Below, in pieces: positions 7,547 to 15,151 of a stretch of 31,912 nt of DNA. The notes under the pieces are model-generated. The model searched no databases. It saw only the letters and a program-made list of their open reading frames with translations, and was not told the origin of the DNA. Positions within the stretch are counted from its first letter, which is position 1. Each line of letters begins with the position of its first letter. Location of the stretch: NCBI GenBank assembly GCA_934501115.1, contig CAKSTO010000029.1:1-31912 (forward strand). The letters run 5' to 3'. The stretch comes from an uncultured Faecalibacterium sp. GTDB lineage: Bacteria > Bacillota > Clostridia > Oscillospirales > Ruminococcaceae. A program made the position numbers and the translations under genes.

Positions 7547-7591
7547 GCGCGCATTCTGAAAAAAATGACGATGCCGTTTGTCTGAACGACC

Positions 7592-7697
7592 CCTCCCGTG
7601 AAAATGCAATTCCCGGCAGACCGCAGTCTGCCGGGAATTGCGCTATCTATAAAAATAAAATTTCCGCTTAATATGCTCAGAGCAAAGCGGAGAGCAT
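7592..7697 (-). repeat. PK/UGCG-hairpin 3' element, copy 1 (after the MATE gene)
   Basis: Read on the minus strand, 10 nt after the MATE stop codon: ATGCTC (7697-7692) and TCCGCT (7691-7686), then TTGCTCT, then their partners GAGCAT (7678-7673) and AGCGGA (7668-7663), interleaved as in a pseudoknot. An A/T-rich linker follows. Next is a hairpin of exactly 16 bp (7641-7606) capped by TGCG with a C-G closing pair, then TTTTCACGGGA. The hairpin plus U-run should terminate the minus-strand transcript. Four more copies lie in the window. Confidence 0.8.
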
Positions 7698-7707
7698 GAA
7701 AATGATT

Positions 7708-9042
7708 TTACAGCTCACCCTCATGGCTGCGCAGATACCGCACCAGCAGGGGCAGCTCGTAGACCAGCATGACGACCCAGCCGGCGACATAACTGTAGGG
7801 CAGCGCTTCGATCTCCATTTTCCACACCAGCACGAATACAGCCGCTGCGGCTGCACGGAACACCATGTTGATGGTGCTGGATACCAGCGTGACTTTCAGG
7901 TCACCGACGCCGCGGAAGAAGCCCTGAATGCCGTTGGTGAAGGCAGGCATCAGGTAGAACAGGGACACGGTGCGCAGGAAGCGCACGCCCAGATGGATGA
8001 CCTCCGGGTCAGAGACGAACAGCTTCATGATAAAGGGTGCGCCGCCGAAGCACACCACGGCGATCAGCACGCCGTAAGCGCCTTCGATGCGCATGCCGCA
8101 GAGAAAGCCCTGCTTCACGCGGTCATGCTTTCCGGCACCCCGGTTCTGCGCCATCAGGGTGGTCATGGCGTGGCCGATGTTCTGCTGCGGGGTATAGGCA
8201 AAGTCGTCGATGCGGGAAGCGGCGGTAAATGCAGCCATGGTGCTCACGCCCATGGTGTTCACGATGGCCTGCACCGCGATCTTGCCCAGCTGCACGGTGG
8301 CCTGCTGCATGGCGCTGGCCCAGCCATAACTGACCGTTTTGCGCAGCAGACTGCTGTCAAACACCAGCCAGCGTCTGCCCAACTGCAGGATGGGCACCTT
8401 CCAGCGGATGTACAGCACGCACAGCACGCAGCACAGTGCCTCGCTGATCACGGTGGAAAGGGCACAGCCGTTGCTGCCCCAGTTCAGGACTTCCACAAAG
8501 AACAGGTCGCCGCAGATGTTCAGCACCGAGCTGATCATCAGAAAGTACAGCGCGCTTTTGCTGTCGCCCAGCGCACGCATGGTGGCGGCCAGGAAGTTGT
8601 AGAAAAAGGTGAAGATCAGACCCGCAAACACGATGCGCAGGTAGCTTACCGCAATGGGCAGGATATCGGCGGGCACCTGCATCAGATGCAGCAGGGGCGT
8701 GGCCAGAATAACGCACAGCGCTGAGAAAGCCAGCGAGAACACAGTGCCCGCAATGGCGGTGGTGGACACCTGACGCTCCACAAGCCGGGTGTTGCCTGCA
8801 CCAAAGGCGGTGCTGACCAGAATGCCTGCACCCAGACACATCCCATTGATGAACAGAATGGCAAGAGTCATCAAAGGGTTGGAAGTACCGACAGCAGCCA
8901 GAGCATCCTCGCCCACGAACTTGCCCACGATGATGCTGTCGGCGGCATTGTAGGTGAGCTGGAACAGATTGCCCAGCACCAGCGGGATGGTAAAGCGGAT
9001 CAGAAGCGGCGTAATAGCGCCTTTTGTCATATCGTTCGTCAT
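7708..9042 (-). CDS. MATE-family multidrug/cation efflux transporter
   Basis: This 444-residue polytopic protein has about 12 membrane segments. The N-terminal half shows MATE landmarks: PLVLGNLFQLTYNAADSIIV (about 19-38), KFVGEDALAAVGTSNP, and GMCLGAGILVSTAFGAGN. MATE transporters export drugs and metabolites in exchange for Na+ or H+. The substrate cannot be read from sequence. The first ATG (9042) is used; an AGGAGAGG lies about 14 nt upstream, which is rather far, and an ATG four codons later is possible. The gene lies 83 bp downstream of the cysteine-synthase-like gene on the same strand, so the two are probably co-transcribed. It is followed by repeat element copy 1. Confidence 0.93.
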   Translation of the reverse strand: MTNDMTKGAITPLLIRFTIPLVLGNLFQLTYNAADSIIVGKFVGEDALAAVGTSNPLMTLAILFINGMCLGAGILVSTAFGAGNTRLVERQVSTTAIAGTVFSLAFSALCVILATPLLHLMQVPADILPIAVSYLRIVFAGLIFTFFYNFLAATMRALGDSKSALYFLMISSVLNICGDLFFVEVLNWGSNGCALSTVISEALCCVLCVLYIRWKVPILQLGRRWLVFDSSLLRKTVSYGWASAMQQATVQLGKIAVQAIVNTMGVSTMAAFTAASRIDDFAYTPQQNIGHAMTTLMAQNRGAGKHDRVKQGFLCGMRIEGAYGVLIAVVCFGGAPFIMKLFVSDPEVIHLGVRFLRTVSLFYLMPAFTNGIQGFFRGVGDLKVTLVSSTINMVFRAAAAAVFVLVWKMEIEALPYSYVAGWVVMLVYELPLLVRYLRSHEGEL

Positions 9043-9125
9043 GGGATATTTGAGAAATCCTCTCCTTATAAAGTAGAGTGTCAGGTATGCAGGCCAGCAG
9101 CTTGCCCGGCATCAATGCCGCTCAC

Positions 9126-10040
9126 TTATAATACATTGATGAACTGCCGTCCGGGCAGAATAGCAAGAGCAGAGCGGCTGACACCCGTTCGGATGAGCTG
9201 AGCGGCTGCCTGCAGCACAGCACCGGATGTGATGGAAGCAGGGATGGCGTCGGTATGCAGCACTTTCTGCGCCGCACGCTGGGCATCGGTGGTATTTACG
9301 GCAACGATGTTGTCTACCACGTAGGAGTTGTAATTGTCCGGCACGAAGCCGTAACCCATGTCGCTGATGCCGTGGGGGCCTGTGAGCCCGCCGTCCAGCG
9401 CCTGCGACTCGTAGGGCTCCACCGCAGCAATGCGCACGTCATTCGTCCAGGCCTTGATGGTCTCGCCTACGCCGGTGACGGTGCCGCCGCTGCCCACACC
9501 GATGACGATGGCATCCACAGCACTCCTGCCATCCCGGGCGATGTTCTGCACAATGGCGGGGCCGGTGACCCGGCGGTGATACTCGGGGTTATCATCGTTG
9601 GACATCCAATTCATGTCATACCAGTGATTGGCGGCGGCGGTCTGAGCCGCAAGACGGCGTGCCCCTGCCATACCGCTGCGGGCAGGGCTGTGCCGGATCT
9701 GCGCACCCAGCCGCAGCAGGGTCTCCTGACGCAGAGCGGGGGCGTCCTCCGGCATCACCAGAACCACCGGATGCCCGGCAGTGAGCCCGGCCAATGTCAG
9801 CGCTGCAGCAAAGGCACCGGAAGAGGCTTCAATGATGGGCTGACCGGGCAGAAGCCTCTTTTTCTCAATGGCAAGAGCCAGCATCCCCTCGGCAAGGCCG
9901 TCCCGGGCGGTGCCGGTGGGGCCGGAAAAATCCAGATACGCATATAGACGCCCCTTCAGCCCGCAGGACGCGGCATAGCCCCGCAGCTCCACGATGGGGC
10001 AGGCAGTGATCGTCTGATAGAAATTGGGGTAGATCGGCAC
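9126..10040 (-). CDS. Cysteine synthase-like protein lacking the PLP lysine
   Basis: The start is taken as the GTG at 10040, which has AAAGGGGG 6 nt upstream and gives 304 residues beginning PIYPNFYQTITACPIVELRG, the usual CysK opening. An in-frame ATG at 10082 would add 14 residues but lacks an SD. The fold-type II PLP architecture is recognisable: GSGGTVTGVGETIK for the phosphate-binding loop, VEPYESQALDGGLTGPHGI, and the ITSGAVLQAA ending. However, the catalytic lysine segment (normally NPGGSVKDR) reads GPTGTARDG, with Arg in place of the Schiff-base Lys. The substrate loop SGNTG reads SSGAFA. I infer that it cannot do normal cysteine synthase chemistry; a regulatory or binding role is possible. 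It is upstream of the MATE gene in one transcript. Confidence 0.82.
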   Translation of the reverse strand: MPIYPNFYQTITACPIVELRGYAASCGLKGRLYAYLDFSGPTGTARDGLAEGMLALAIEKKRLLPGQPIIEASSGAFAAALTLAGLTAGHPVVLVMPEDAPALRQETLLRLGAQIRHSPARSGMAGARRLAAQTAAANHWYDMNWMSNDDNPEYHRRVTGPAIVQNIARDGRSAVDAIVIGVGSGGTVTGVGETIKAWTNDVRIAAVEPYESQALDGGLTGPHGISDMGYGFVPDNYNSYVVDNIVAVNTTDAQRAAQKVLHTDAIPASITSGAVLQAAAQLIRTGVSRSALAILPGRQFINVL

Positions 10041-10118
10041 AGAATGCCCCCTTTCAATGGATGCGGAGACTCTCTCAGCCATTTCGCTGTCGAATGGGGC
10101 GAGGCTGAGAGGCTTCGC

Positions 10119-10151
10119 TAGGATACAACAATATTATCCTAACGCAGGATA
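10119..10151 (-). promoter_or_regulatory. Candidate operator/promoter region of the cysteine-synthase-like gene
   Basis: TAGGATA (10119-10125) and TATCCTA (10135-10141) form an inverted repeat with a 9-bp gap. A further AGGATA (10146-10151) forms a second dyad with TATCCT (10135-10140). On the minus strand TTGACG lies about 17 bp upstream of the A/T-rich GGATAAT segment, so the dyads would overlap a -10 region. The regulator is unknown. Confidence 0.4.
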
Positions 10152-10228
10152 CCGGGGTACGTCAAGCGTCAGTTTGACAAAAACTGCAAGTTTTTGCCGG
10201 ATCATCTGGAAAAATCTCCAAAAGACTC

Positions 10229-10257
10229 TTGACAGGGGCCGATGCTTCTGCTATACT
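10229..10257 (+). promoter_or_regulatory. Sigma-A promoter of the ylxM-ffh-rpsP-rimM-trmD operon
   Basis: TTGACA (10229-10234), a 17-bp spacer, then TATACT (10252-10257). It diverges from the cysteine-synthase-like gene. Confidence 0.88.
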
Positions 10258-10325
10258 TCATCCGTAAAGCAAAAAACCTTTACATCACTTCTCGAAAGCG
10301 AAGGCGGAACACCGGGGGTCAGAAG

Positions 10326-10706
10326 ATGGCAAAAGATCTGGAAATAGGCTATCTGCTCGACTTTTACGGCGAGGCGCTGACGGAGAAGCAGCGCGAGATG
10401 CTGCGGCAGTATTACAACGATGATCTCTCGCTGAGTGAGATCGGTGAGAACTTCGGCATCACCCGGCAGGGGGCGCGGGATACCATCAAGCATGGCGAAA
10501 GCGCACTGCGGGAGCTGGAAGAAAAGGTCGGCTTTGCGGCGCGTTACCGCCGCGTGCAGCAGAAGCTGGAAGAGCTGGAGCAGATGGTCATCGATGCGCG
10601 GTTCGAGTGCACCGGTCCCGGAGGGCTGACCACTACCGAGTATGCAGCGCAGCTGACAAGGATGCTGAAGCTGATCCGCTCCATCGACGAAGCAAACGAG
10701 AGCTGA
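10326..10706 (+). CDS. ylxM: YlxM/p13-like DNA-binding protein
   Basis: The start is the ATG at 10326, 7 nt after a G-rich SD (GGGGG) and downstream of the mapped promoter. A longer in-frame reading from 10242 would begin inside the promoter. The product has 126 residues with a sigma-70 region-4-like helix-turn-helix: LTEKQREMLRQYYNDDLSLS then IGENFGITRQGARDTIK. It is typical of YlxM, which sits before ffh in most Firmicutes and is thought to modulate SRP GTPases or the operon. The C-terminal part (about 65-126) is helical and charged. The gene is 25 bp from ffh. Confidence 0.92.
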   Translation: MAKDLEIGYLLDFYGEALTEKQREMLRQYYNDDLSLSEIGENFGITRQGARDTIKHGESALRELEEKVGFAARYRRVQQKLEELEQMVIDARFECTGPGGLTTTEYAAQLTRMLKLIRSIDEANES

Positions 10707-10731
10707 CAACTTGTGAAAGGAGCACCGTACA

Positions 10732-12087
10732 ATGGCATTTGAATCCCTGACCGACCGCCTTGCCGGTGTGTTCAAAAAGCTGCGCGGTCACGGTAAGCTG
10801 ACCGAGGCAGATATCAAGGCCGCCATGCGCGAGGTGCGCATGGCATTGCTGGAGGCCGACGTCAACTACAAGGTCGCCAAAGACTTCTGCGCAAAGGTAT
10901 CTGAGCGTGCCATGGGGCAGGAGGTCATGGAGAGCCTGACCCCGGCACAGCAGGTGGTCAAGATCGTCAACGAAGAGCTGGTTGCCCTGATGGGCGGCAG
11001 CGAGGCGGCCCGCCTGAACATCAAGAACAAGGGGCAGACCATCATCATGCTCTGCGGCCTGCAGGGCAATGGTAAGACCACCCATGCCGCAAAGCTGGCA
11101 AAATACTATATCAAACAGGGTCGCCGCCCCATGCTGGTGGCCTGCGATATTTACCGCCCTGCAGCCATCGATCAGCTGCAGGTGGTGGGCAAACAGGCGG
11201 GTGCGCCGGTGTTCACGCTGCCGGGTGCAAAGCCGCCGGAAATTGCAAAAAAGGCGCTGGCGCACGCAAGGGATTACGGCAATGACATTGTGATCCTCGA
11301 TACCGCCGGCCGTTTGCAGATCGACGATGTGCTCATGCAGGAGCTGGTGGACATCAAGGAAGCCGTTCCGGTGGACGAGACCCTGCTGGTAGTGGACGCC
11401 ATGGCCGGTCAGGATGCAGTCAACGTCGCCAAGACCTTTAATGAGATGGTGGGTGTCGACGGCATCATCCTCACCAAGACCGACGGCGATACCCGAGGCG
11501 GTGCGGCACTTTCGGTGCTGGCCGTTACCGGAAAGCCCATCAAGTTCCAGGGTACCGGCGAAAAGCTGGATGATCTGGACGTGTTCCATCCTGACCGCAT
11601 GGCAAGCCGCATTCTGGGCATGGGCGATGTGCTGAGCCTCATCGAGCGCGCGCAGGAGACTGCGGATGAAAAGCAGGCGGAAGAGACCGCTAAGCGGATG
11701 CTGGAGAACAAGTTCGACATGAACGACATGCTGGATCAGTTCGCACAGATCCGAAAGATGGGCGGTGCAGGCGCAATGCTGAGCATGCTGCCCGGCGGCA
11801 GCGGCATCGATGCAAGTCAGGTCGATGAAAAGGCGTTCGACCGCATCGAGGCCATGATCTATTCCATGACCAAGGAAGAGCGCGAGAAGCCCTCCATCAT
11901 CAACCCCAAGCGCAAGCGCCGCATCGCAGCCGGCAGCGGTACCACCGTGGCCGACGTGAACAAGCTGCTCAAGCAGTTTGAGATGATGCAGAAGATGATG
12001 AAGCAGTTCAAAAAGAGCCCCAAGGGCTTTGCCCGCCGCTTGGGCGGCATGATGGGAAATCCCGGTGCCTTCCGCGGGCTGAAATGA
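10732..12087 (+). CDS. ffh: Signal recognition particle protein Ffh (SRP54)
   Basis: Ffh binds SRP RNA and signal sequences and targets nascent membrane and secreted proteins to FtsY and the Sec translocon. The 451-residue length is normal. The N domain spans about 1-95. The GTPase (NG) domain follows, with GLQGNGKTTHAAKL (P-loop, 109-122), DIYRPAAIDQL, DTAGRLQ (190-196) and TKTDGDTRGGAALS. The Met-rich M domain runs from about 330 (MLDQFAQIRKMGGAGAMLSM to MQKMMKQFKKSPKGFARRLG). The SD GAAAGGAG precedes the ATG. This is the second gene of a conserved Firmicutes operon. Confidence 0.98.
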   Translation: MAFESLTDRLAGVFKKLRGHGKLTEADIKAAMREVRMALLEADVNYKVAKDFCAKVSERAMGQEVMESLTPAQQVVKIVNEELVALMGGSEAARLNIKNKGQTIIMLCGLQGNGKTTHAAKLAKYYIKQGRRPMLVACDIYRPAAIDQLQVVGKQAGAPVFTLPGAKPPEIAKKALAHARDYGNDIVILDTAGRLQIDDVLMQELVDIKEAVPVDETLLVVDAMAGQDAVNVAKTFNEMVGVDGIILTKTDGDTRGGAALSVLAVTGKPIKFQGTGEKLDDLDVFHPDRMASRILGMGDVLSLIERAQETADEKQAEETAKRMLENKFDMNDMLDQFAQIRKMGGAGAMLSMLPGGSGIDASQVDEKAFDRIEAMIYSMTKEEREKPSIINPKRKRRIAAGSGTTVADVNKLLKQFEMMQKMMKQFKKSPKGFARRLGGMMGNPGAFRGLK

Positions 12088-12178
12088 TCTTTTGTGATAC
12101 AACCCCCTTGCGGGTTTGTACAATATAAACAACGCGCCCGCAAGGGCCGCACAAAACAATTTTTGGAGGATATTTACC

Positions 12179-12421
12179 ATGGCAGTTAAGATTCGTCTGC
12201 GCCGCGTCGGCGCCAAGAAGGCTCCCTTCTATCGTGTTGTTGTTGCTGACAGCCGCTTCCCCCGCGACGGCCGTTTCATCGAAGAGATCGGCACCTACGA
12301 TCCCAACAAGGAGCCCTCTGAGATCAAGATCGATGCCGAGAAGGCAAAGCAGTGGATCGCCAACGGCGCACAGCCCACTGACACCGTTCGCGTCCTGCTG
12401 AAGAAGTCCAACGTTCTGTAA
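12179..12421 (+). CDS. rpsP: 30S ribosomal protein S16
   Basis: The start at ATG 12179 follows TTGGAGGA. The product has 80 residues and begins MAVKIRLRRVGAKKAPFYRV, with VADSRFPRDGRFIEEIGTYDP, the classic bS16 signature. It is a 30S body protein needed for assembly. The 90-bp gap after ffh contains two short C/G-rich hairpins (AACCC/GGGTT near 12101-12116 and GCCC/GGGC near 12136-12147) that might tune rpsP expression; I see no clear second promoter. Confidence 0.98.
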   Translation: MAVKIRLRRVGAKKAPFYRVVVADSRFPRDGRFIEEIGTYDPNKEPSEIKIDAEKAKQWIANGAQPTDTVRVLLKKSNVL

Positions 12422-12438
12422 GTAGGGAGGGCTGACTC

Positions 12439-12672
12439 ATGCAGGAGCTGTTGCTGGCAGTTGCCCGCGGTCTCGTGGAGGACAAGGACGCCGTCAAGGT
12501 CACGGTGGACGAGCCCCGCGAGGACGGCACCATCGTCTACCACCTGAGCGTGGCAGAGGGAGATATGGGCCGTGTCATCGGCAAGCAGGGCCGGATCGCA
12601 AAAGCCATTCGTGTGGTGATGCGCGCGGCTGCTGTGCGGGTCGATGAAAAGGTCCTTGTTGAGATCGACTGA
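12439..12672 (+). CDS. khpA: KH-domain RNA-binding protein KhpA
   Basis: The product has 77 residues, the normal size. A single type II KH fold carries the RNA-binding GxxG loop as GKQG (48-51) inside GDMGRVIGKQGRIAKAIRVV. KhpA pairs with KhpB (Jag/EloR) in Gram-positive bacteria and binds many RNAs, affecting elongation and division. The SD AGGGAGGG precedes the ATG by 8 nt. Its place between rpsP and rimM is conserved. Confidence 0.96.
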   Translation: MQELLLAVARGLVEDKDAVKVTVDEPREDGTIVYHLSVAEGDMGRVIGKQGRIAKAIRVVMRAAAVRVDEKVLVEID

Positions 12673-12681
12673 GCACCCTAC

Positions 12682-12714
12682 AGGCCCTTTGCCCTTGCGG
12701 CAAGGGGCCTTTTT
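12682..12714 (+). terminator. Hairpin with T-run between khpA and rimM
   Basis: AGGCCCtTTGCC pairs with GGCAAgGGGCCT (one mismatch) around CTTGC, followed by five T. It lies 18 nt before the rimM ATG inside the operon, so it is more likely a partial terminator or attenuator than the operon end. Confidence 0.7.
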
Positions 12715-12732
12715 GATTATAGGAGCAAAATT

Positions 12733-13269
12733 ATGCAGCAATATCTGGAAGCGGGCAAGGTCGTGACCACCCACGGTGTGCGCGGCGAAATGAAGCTGGA
12801 ACTTTGGTGCGACGGCGTCAACTTTCTGAAAAAGGTGGGCAGACTATACCCGTCTGCACAGGGCGGAAAAGCCTACAAGATTACCTCCATCCGTGCGCAG
12901 GGGCAGATGGCGCTGCTGCAGCTGGAAGGCGTGAATGATATGGACGCCGCCCGCGCGCTGCGGGGGCAGGTGTTCTACTTTGACCGCAATGATGCTACCC
13001 TGCCCGCAGGCCGCTGGTATGTGGCTGACCTCATCGGGTGCGAAGTGCGGGATGCCGACACCGGCAGGGTGTACGGCGTGGTGACCAGCGTGGATCACCC
13101 CGGCGCACAGGACATCTACACGGTCAAAGCCCCCAGCGGCAAGGAATATATGTTCCCGGGCGTGGATGCCTTTTTGAAAGAGCGCAACCCGCCGGAGGGC
13201 TATCTCCTCGTCACGCCCATCCCGGGTCTGCTGGACGATGATTTTGACAGCGAACGGGAGGAAGAGTGA
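12733..13269 (+). CDS. rimM: 16S rRNA processing protein RimM
   Basis: RimM binds S19 and helps mature the 30S head. The 178-residue length is normal. The N-terminal RimM barrel starts QYLEAGKVVTTHGVRGEMKL, contains LQLEGVNDMDAARALRGQVF, and is followed by a C-terminal PRC barrel from about residue 95 (WYVADLIGCEV to YMFPGVDAFLKERNP). The SD TAGGAG is 8 nt before the ATG. The stop is 3 nt before the trmD ATG, so translation is probably coupled. Confidence 0.97.
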   Translation: MQQYLEAGKVVTTHGVRGEMKLELWCDGVNFLKKVGRLYPSAQGGKAYKITSIRAQGQMALLQLEGVNDMDAARALRGQVFYFDRNDATLPAGRWYVADLIGCEVRDADTGRVYGVVTSVDHPGAQDIYTVKAPSGKEYMFPGVDAFLKERNPPEGYLLVTPIPGLLDDDFDSEREEE

Positions 13270-13272
13270 GCT

Positions 13273-14520
13273 ATGGGGATGCGTGTGGACATCGTGACCC
13301 TGTTTCCGGAAATGTGCCAGCAGGTGCTGGATGCCAGCATCATCGGGCGGGCGGCGAAGCGCGGCTATATTGAGACCCACTGCCATCAGATCCGGGATTA
13401 CACCCTGAACAAACAGAAGCAGACCGACGATTATCCCTACGGCGGCGGCTGCGGCATGGTGCTGTATGCCCAGCCCATCGCAGACTGCCTGCGCGCTGTG
13501 CAGAGGGAAGTGGCTGCACAGGGACGCCCAGCTCCGCATATCGTGTTTCTGACGGCAGGCGGGCAGCGGTATACCGAGGAGCATGCCCGCCGTCTGGCGC
13601 AGTACGATAATCTGACACTGGTCTGCGGCCACTATGAGGGCATTGATGAACGCGTCATCGATGCATTTGCGGATGAGGAGATCTCCATCGGTGATTATAT
13701 CCTCACCGGCGGCGAGCTGGCCAGCCTTGTGGTGGCAGACAGTGTGCTGCGCCTGAAGCCCGGTGTGCTGGCCGAGCAGAAAGGCTACGAGGAGGAGAGC
13801 TACTGGGACGGTCTGCTGGAGTATCCCCAGTACACCCGCCCCGAGGTGTGGGAAGGGCGTGCGGTACCGCAGGTGCTGCTGGGCGGCGACCACTGTAAAA
13901 TCGATGCATGGCGCGGGCAGCAGAGCCGGGAACGCACCCGCCTGCGCCGCCCGGAGCTGTATGAGCAGTGGTGCAGGAGCCACCCTGTGACCGAACTGCC
14001 CAAGTGGAAGCGCGGCGAGAACATGCGCCTTGTCAAGACCGATGAACAGTTTGCGGCTGCCGCCCACATCTTTGTGGAGGGACGGCGCGAGACCTGTGCC
14101 GAGAACTGGACTCCGGAATACTGCGCCAGCCTCAGCGAGGAAGAGTACCTCCTGCAGCTGCGGCAGGAAAAGGCTGCCGGCTGGGCATGCTATCTGCATA
14201 CCACCAAGGAGGTGCCGGACGGCATCGTGAGCATCAACCACAAGGTGGGACACATTGAACATCTGTTCGTCACCGAGGAGGCGCGCGGCAGGGGCATCGG
14301 CATGAAGATGCTGGACTTTGCACGCCGCAAGCTGCCGGAACATGAGCACCCGGTGCTGAGCGTGCTGAACACCAACACCCGGGCGATTGCTCTTTATACC
14401 CGCATGGGCTGGGAGCTGACCGGGGAAATGAAGCTGGAATTTGACCCCGACCGGTATCCTGCTGTGGTGCACAAATGTGCCCTTGTCCTGATGCGCTACA
14501 AGGGCGCACAGGAGCAGTAA
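13273..14520 (+). CDS. trmD: TrmD tRNA (guanine-37-N1)-methyltransferase fused to a GNAT acetyltransferase domain
   Basis: Residues 1 to about 245 are a complete TrmD, the SPOUT enzyme that uses SAM to make m1G37 in tRNAs and prevents +1 frameshifting. Motifs seen: MRVDIVTLFPEM, YPYGGGCGMV (54-63), LVCGHYEGIDERV (116-128) and ISIGDYILTGGELA (137-150), the trefoil-knot SAM site. From about 251 to 415 the same frame continues as a GNAT N-acetyltransferase, with IEHLFVTEEARGRGIGMKML (RGRGIG at 338-343 is the acetyl-CoA loop) and LNTNTRAIALYTRMGWELTG. TrmD is normally about 240-250 residues, so the extra 165 are a real fusion in an open frame. An internal ATG at codon 251 has a weak GGCGAGA upstream and might allow separate expression of the GNAT part. 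Confidence 0.93.
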   Translation: MGMRVDIVTLFPEMCQQVLDASIIGRAAKRGYIETHCHQIRDYTLNKQKQTDDYPYGGGCGMVLYAQPIADCLRAVQREVAAQGRPAPHIVFLTAGGQRYTEEHARRLAQYDNLTLVCGHYEGIDERVIDAFADEEISIGDYILTGGELASLVVADSVLRLKPGVLAEQKGYEEESYWDGLLEYPQYTRPEVWEGRAVPQVLLGGDHCKIDAWRGQQSRERTRLRRPELYEQWCRSHPVTELPKWKRGENMRLVKTDEQFAAAAHIFVEGRRETCAENWTPEYCASLSEEEYLLQLRQEKAAGWACYLHTTKEVPDGIVSINHKVGHIEHLFVTEEARGRGIGMKMLDFARRKLPEHEHPVLSVLNTNTRAIALYTRMGWELTGEMKLEFDPDRYPAVVHKCALVLMRYKGAQEQ

Positions 14521-14726
14521 ACAGGCAGAAACAGACGGCGAGATGGAGAGCGCACAGTGCGGAAAACGCACAAAAATGGTCGAAGAACTGCACGGCCGTC
14601 GAAAAAATGTTGAAAACTTTTGTGTTTACCCGCCAAGGTTGGGGGATTATTTTTATTATCTTTGTATAAATAATGAAAAATGCCCCCTCTATCATTGGGA
14701 AAACCGCCAAAAATGCGCCGGGGGAC

Positions 14727-14755
14727 TGTACAAGTGTTTCGACTTGCGCTAAAAT
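14727..14755 (+). promoter_or_regulatory. Probable promoter of ptsH; intergenic stretch 14521-14823
   Basis: TGTACA (14727-14732), a 17-bp spacer, then TAAAAT (14750-14755). The 303-bp gap between trmD and ptsH holds no convincing gene. A second A/T-rich stretch near 14640-14680 (TTTTATTATC...TATAAATAAT) may contain another promoter. I see no strong terminator for trmD here. Confidence 0.5.
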
Positions 14756-14823
14756 GAGTGTAACACAAAGGCACACTATACAGATTTTGCACCCAAAACG
14801 ATATTAGATAGGAGCGCTTTACT

Positions 14824-15087
14824 ATGTACGTGAAAGAAGTTACCGTTGAAAATCAGGTTGGTCTGCACGCTCGTCCGGCTACCTTCTTCATCCAGAAGGC
14901 TAACGAGTTCAAGTCTTCCATCTGGGTCGAGAAGGAAGAGCGCCGCGTGAACGCAAAGAGCCTGCTGGGCGTTCTGTCTCTGGGCATCGTGGGCGGCACC
15001 ACCATTCGCATCATCGCTGACGGCGCTGATGAGCAGGCTGCAGTGGACGGCCTGATCAAGCTGGTGGAGTCCGGCTTTGCAGAGTGA
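14824..15087 (+). CDS. ptsH: Phosphocarrier protein HPr
   Basis: HPr carries phosphate from EI to sugar-specific EIIA proteins of the PTS. The 87-residue length is normal. The phospho-accepting His15 lies in VGLHARPATFF, and the HPr kinase target Ser46 lies in NAKSLLGVLSLGI. Both are intact, so it can act in transport and in CcpA-linked catabolite control; it is not Crh, which lacks the histidine. The SD ATAGGAGC precedes the ATG. No ptsI is adjacent. A terminator follows. Confidence 0.97.
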   Translation: MYVKEVTVENQVGLHARPATFFIQKANEFKSSIWVEKEERRVNAKSLLGVLSLGIVGGTTIRIIADGADEQAAVDGLIKLVESGFAE

Positions 15088-15107
15088 TCTGTACCTGTAA
15101 TAAATGG

Positions 15108-15133
15108 AGCGGCGGGGTGACCTGCCGCTTTTT
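15108..15133 (+). terminator. Rho-independent terminator after ptsH
   Basis: AGCGGCGGG pairs with CCTGCCGCT (one G-T pair) around a GTGA loop, followed by a T-run. It ends just before the uvrC SD, so uvrC depends on read-through or a weak local promoter. Confidence 0.82.
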
Positions 15134-15151
15134 GTTTTTCAAGGAGATTCC

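Noticed and set aside
7696..8724. A 342-codon plus-strand frame opposite the MATE gene
   Set aside because: Its translation is His/Gln/Ala-rich, typical of antisense shadow frames, and the MATE frame has clear family motifs.
10041..10200. T-box leader for the cysteine-synthase-like gene
   Set aside because: No T-box sequence or specifier stem is seen; only dyad repeats near a possible promoter.
10633..12216. A 527-codon minus-strand frame opposite ffh
   Set aside because: It is antisense to a well-supported SRP54 gene and has no homologous features of its own.
14641..14645. Run of five G near 14641 as a third variable promoter
   Set aside because: It is too short to slip often and not placed between plausible -35 and -10 boxes.
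14543..14752. A 69-codon plus-strand frame between trmD and ptsH
   Set aside because: It has no SD and an odd composition, and it overlaps the likely ptsH promoter region.
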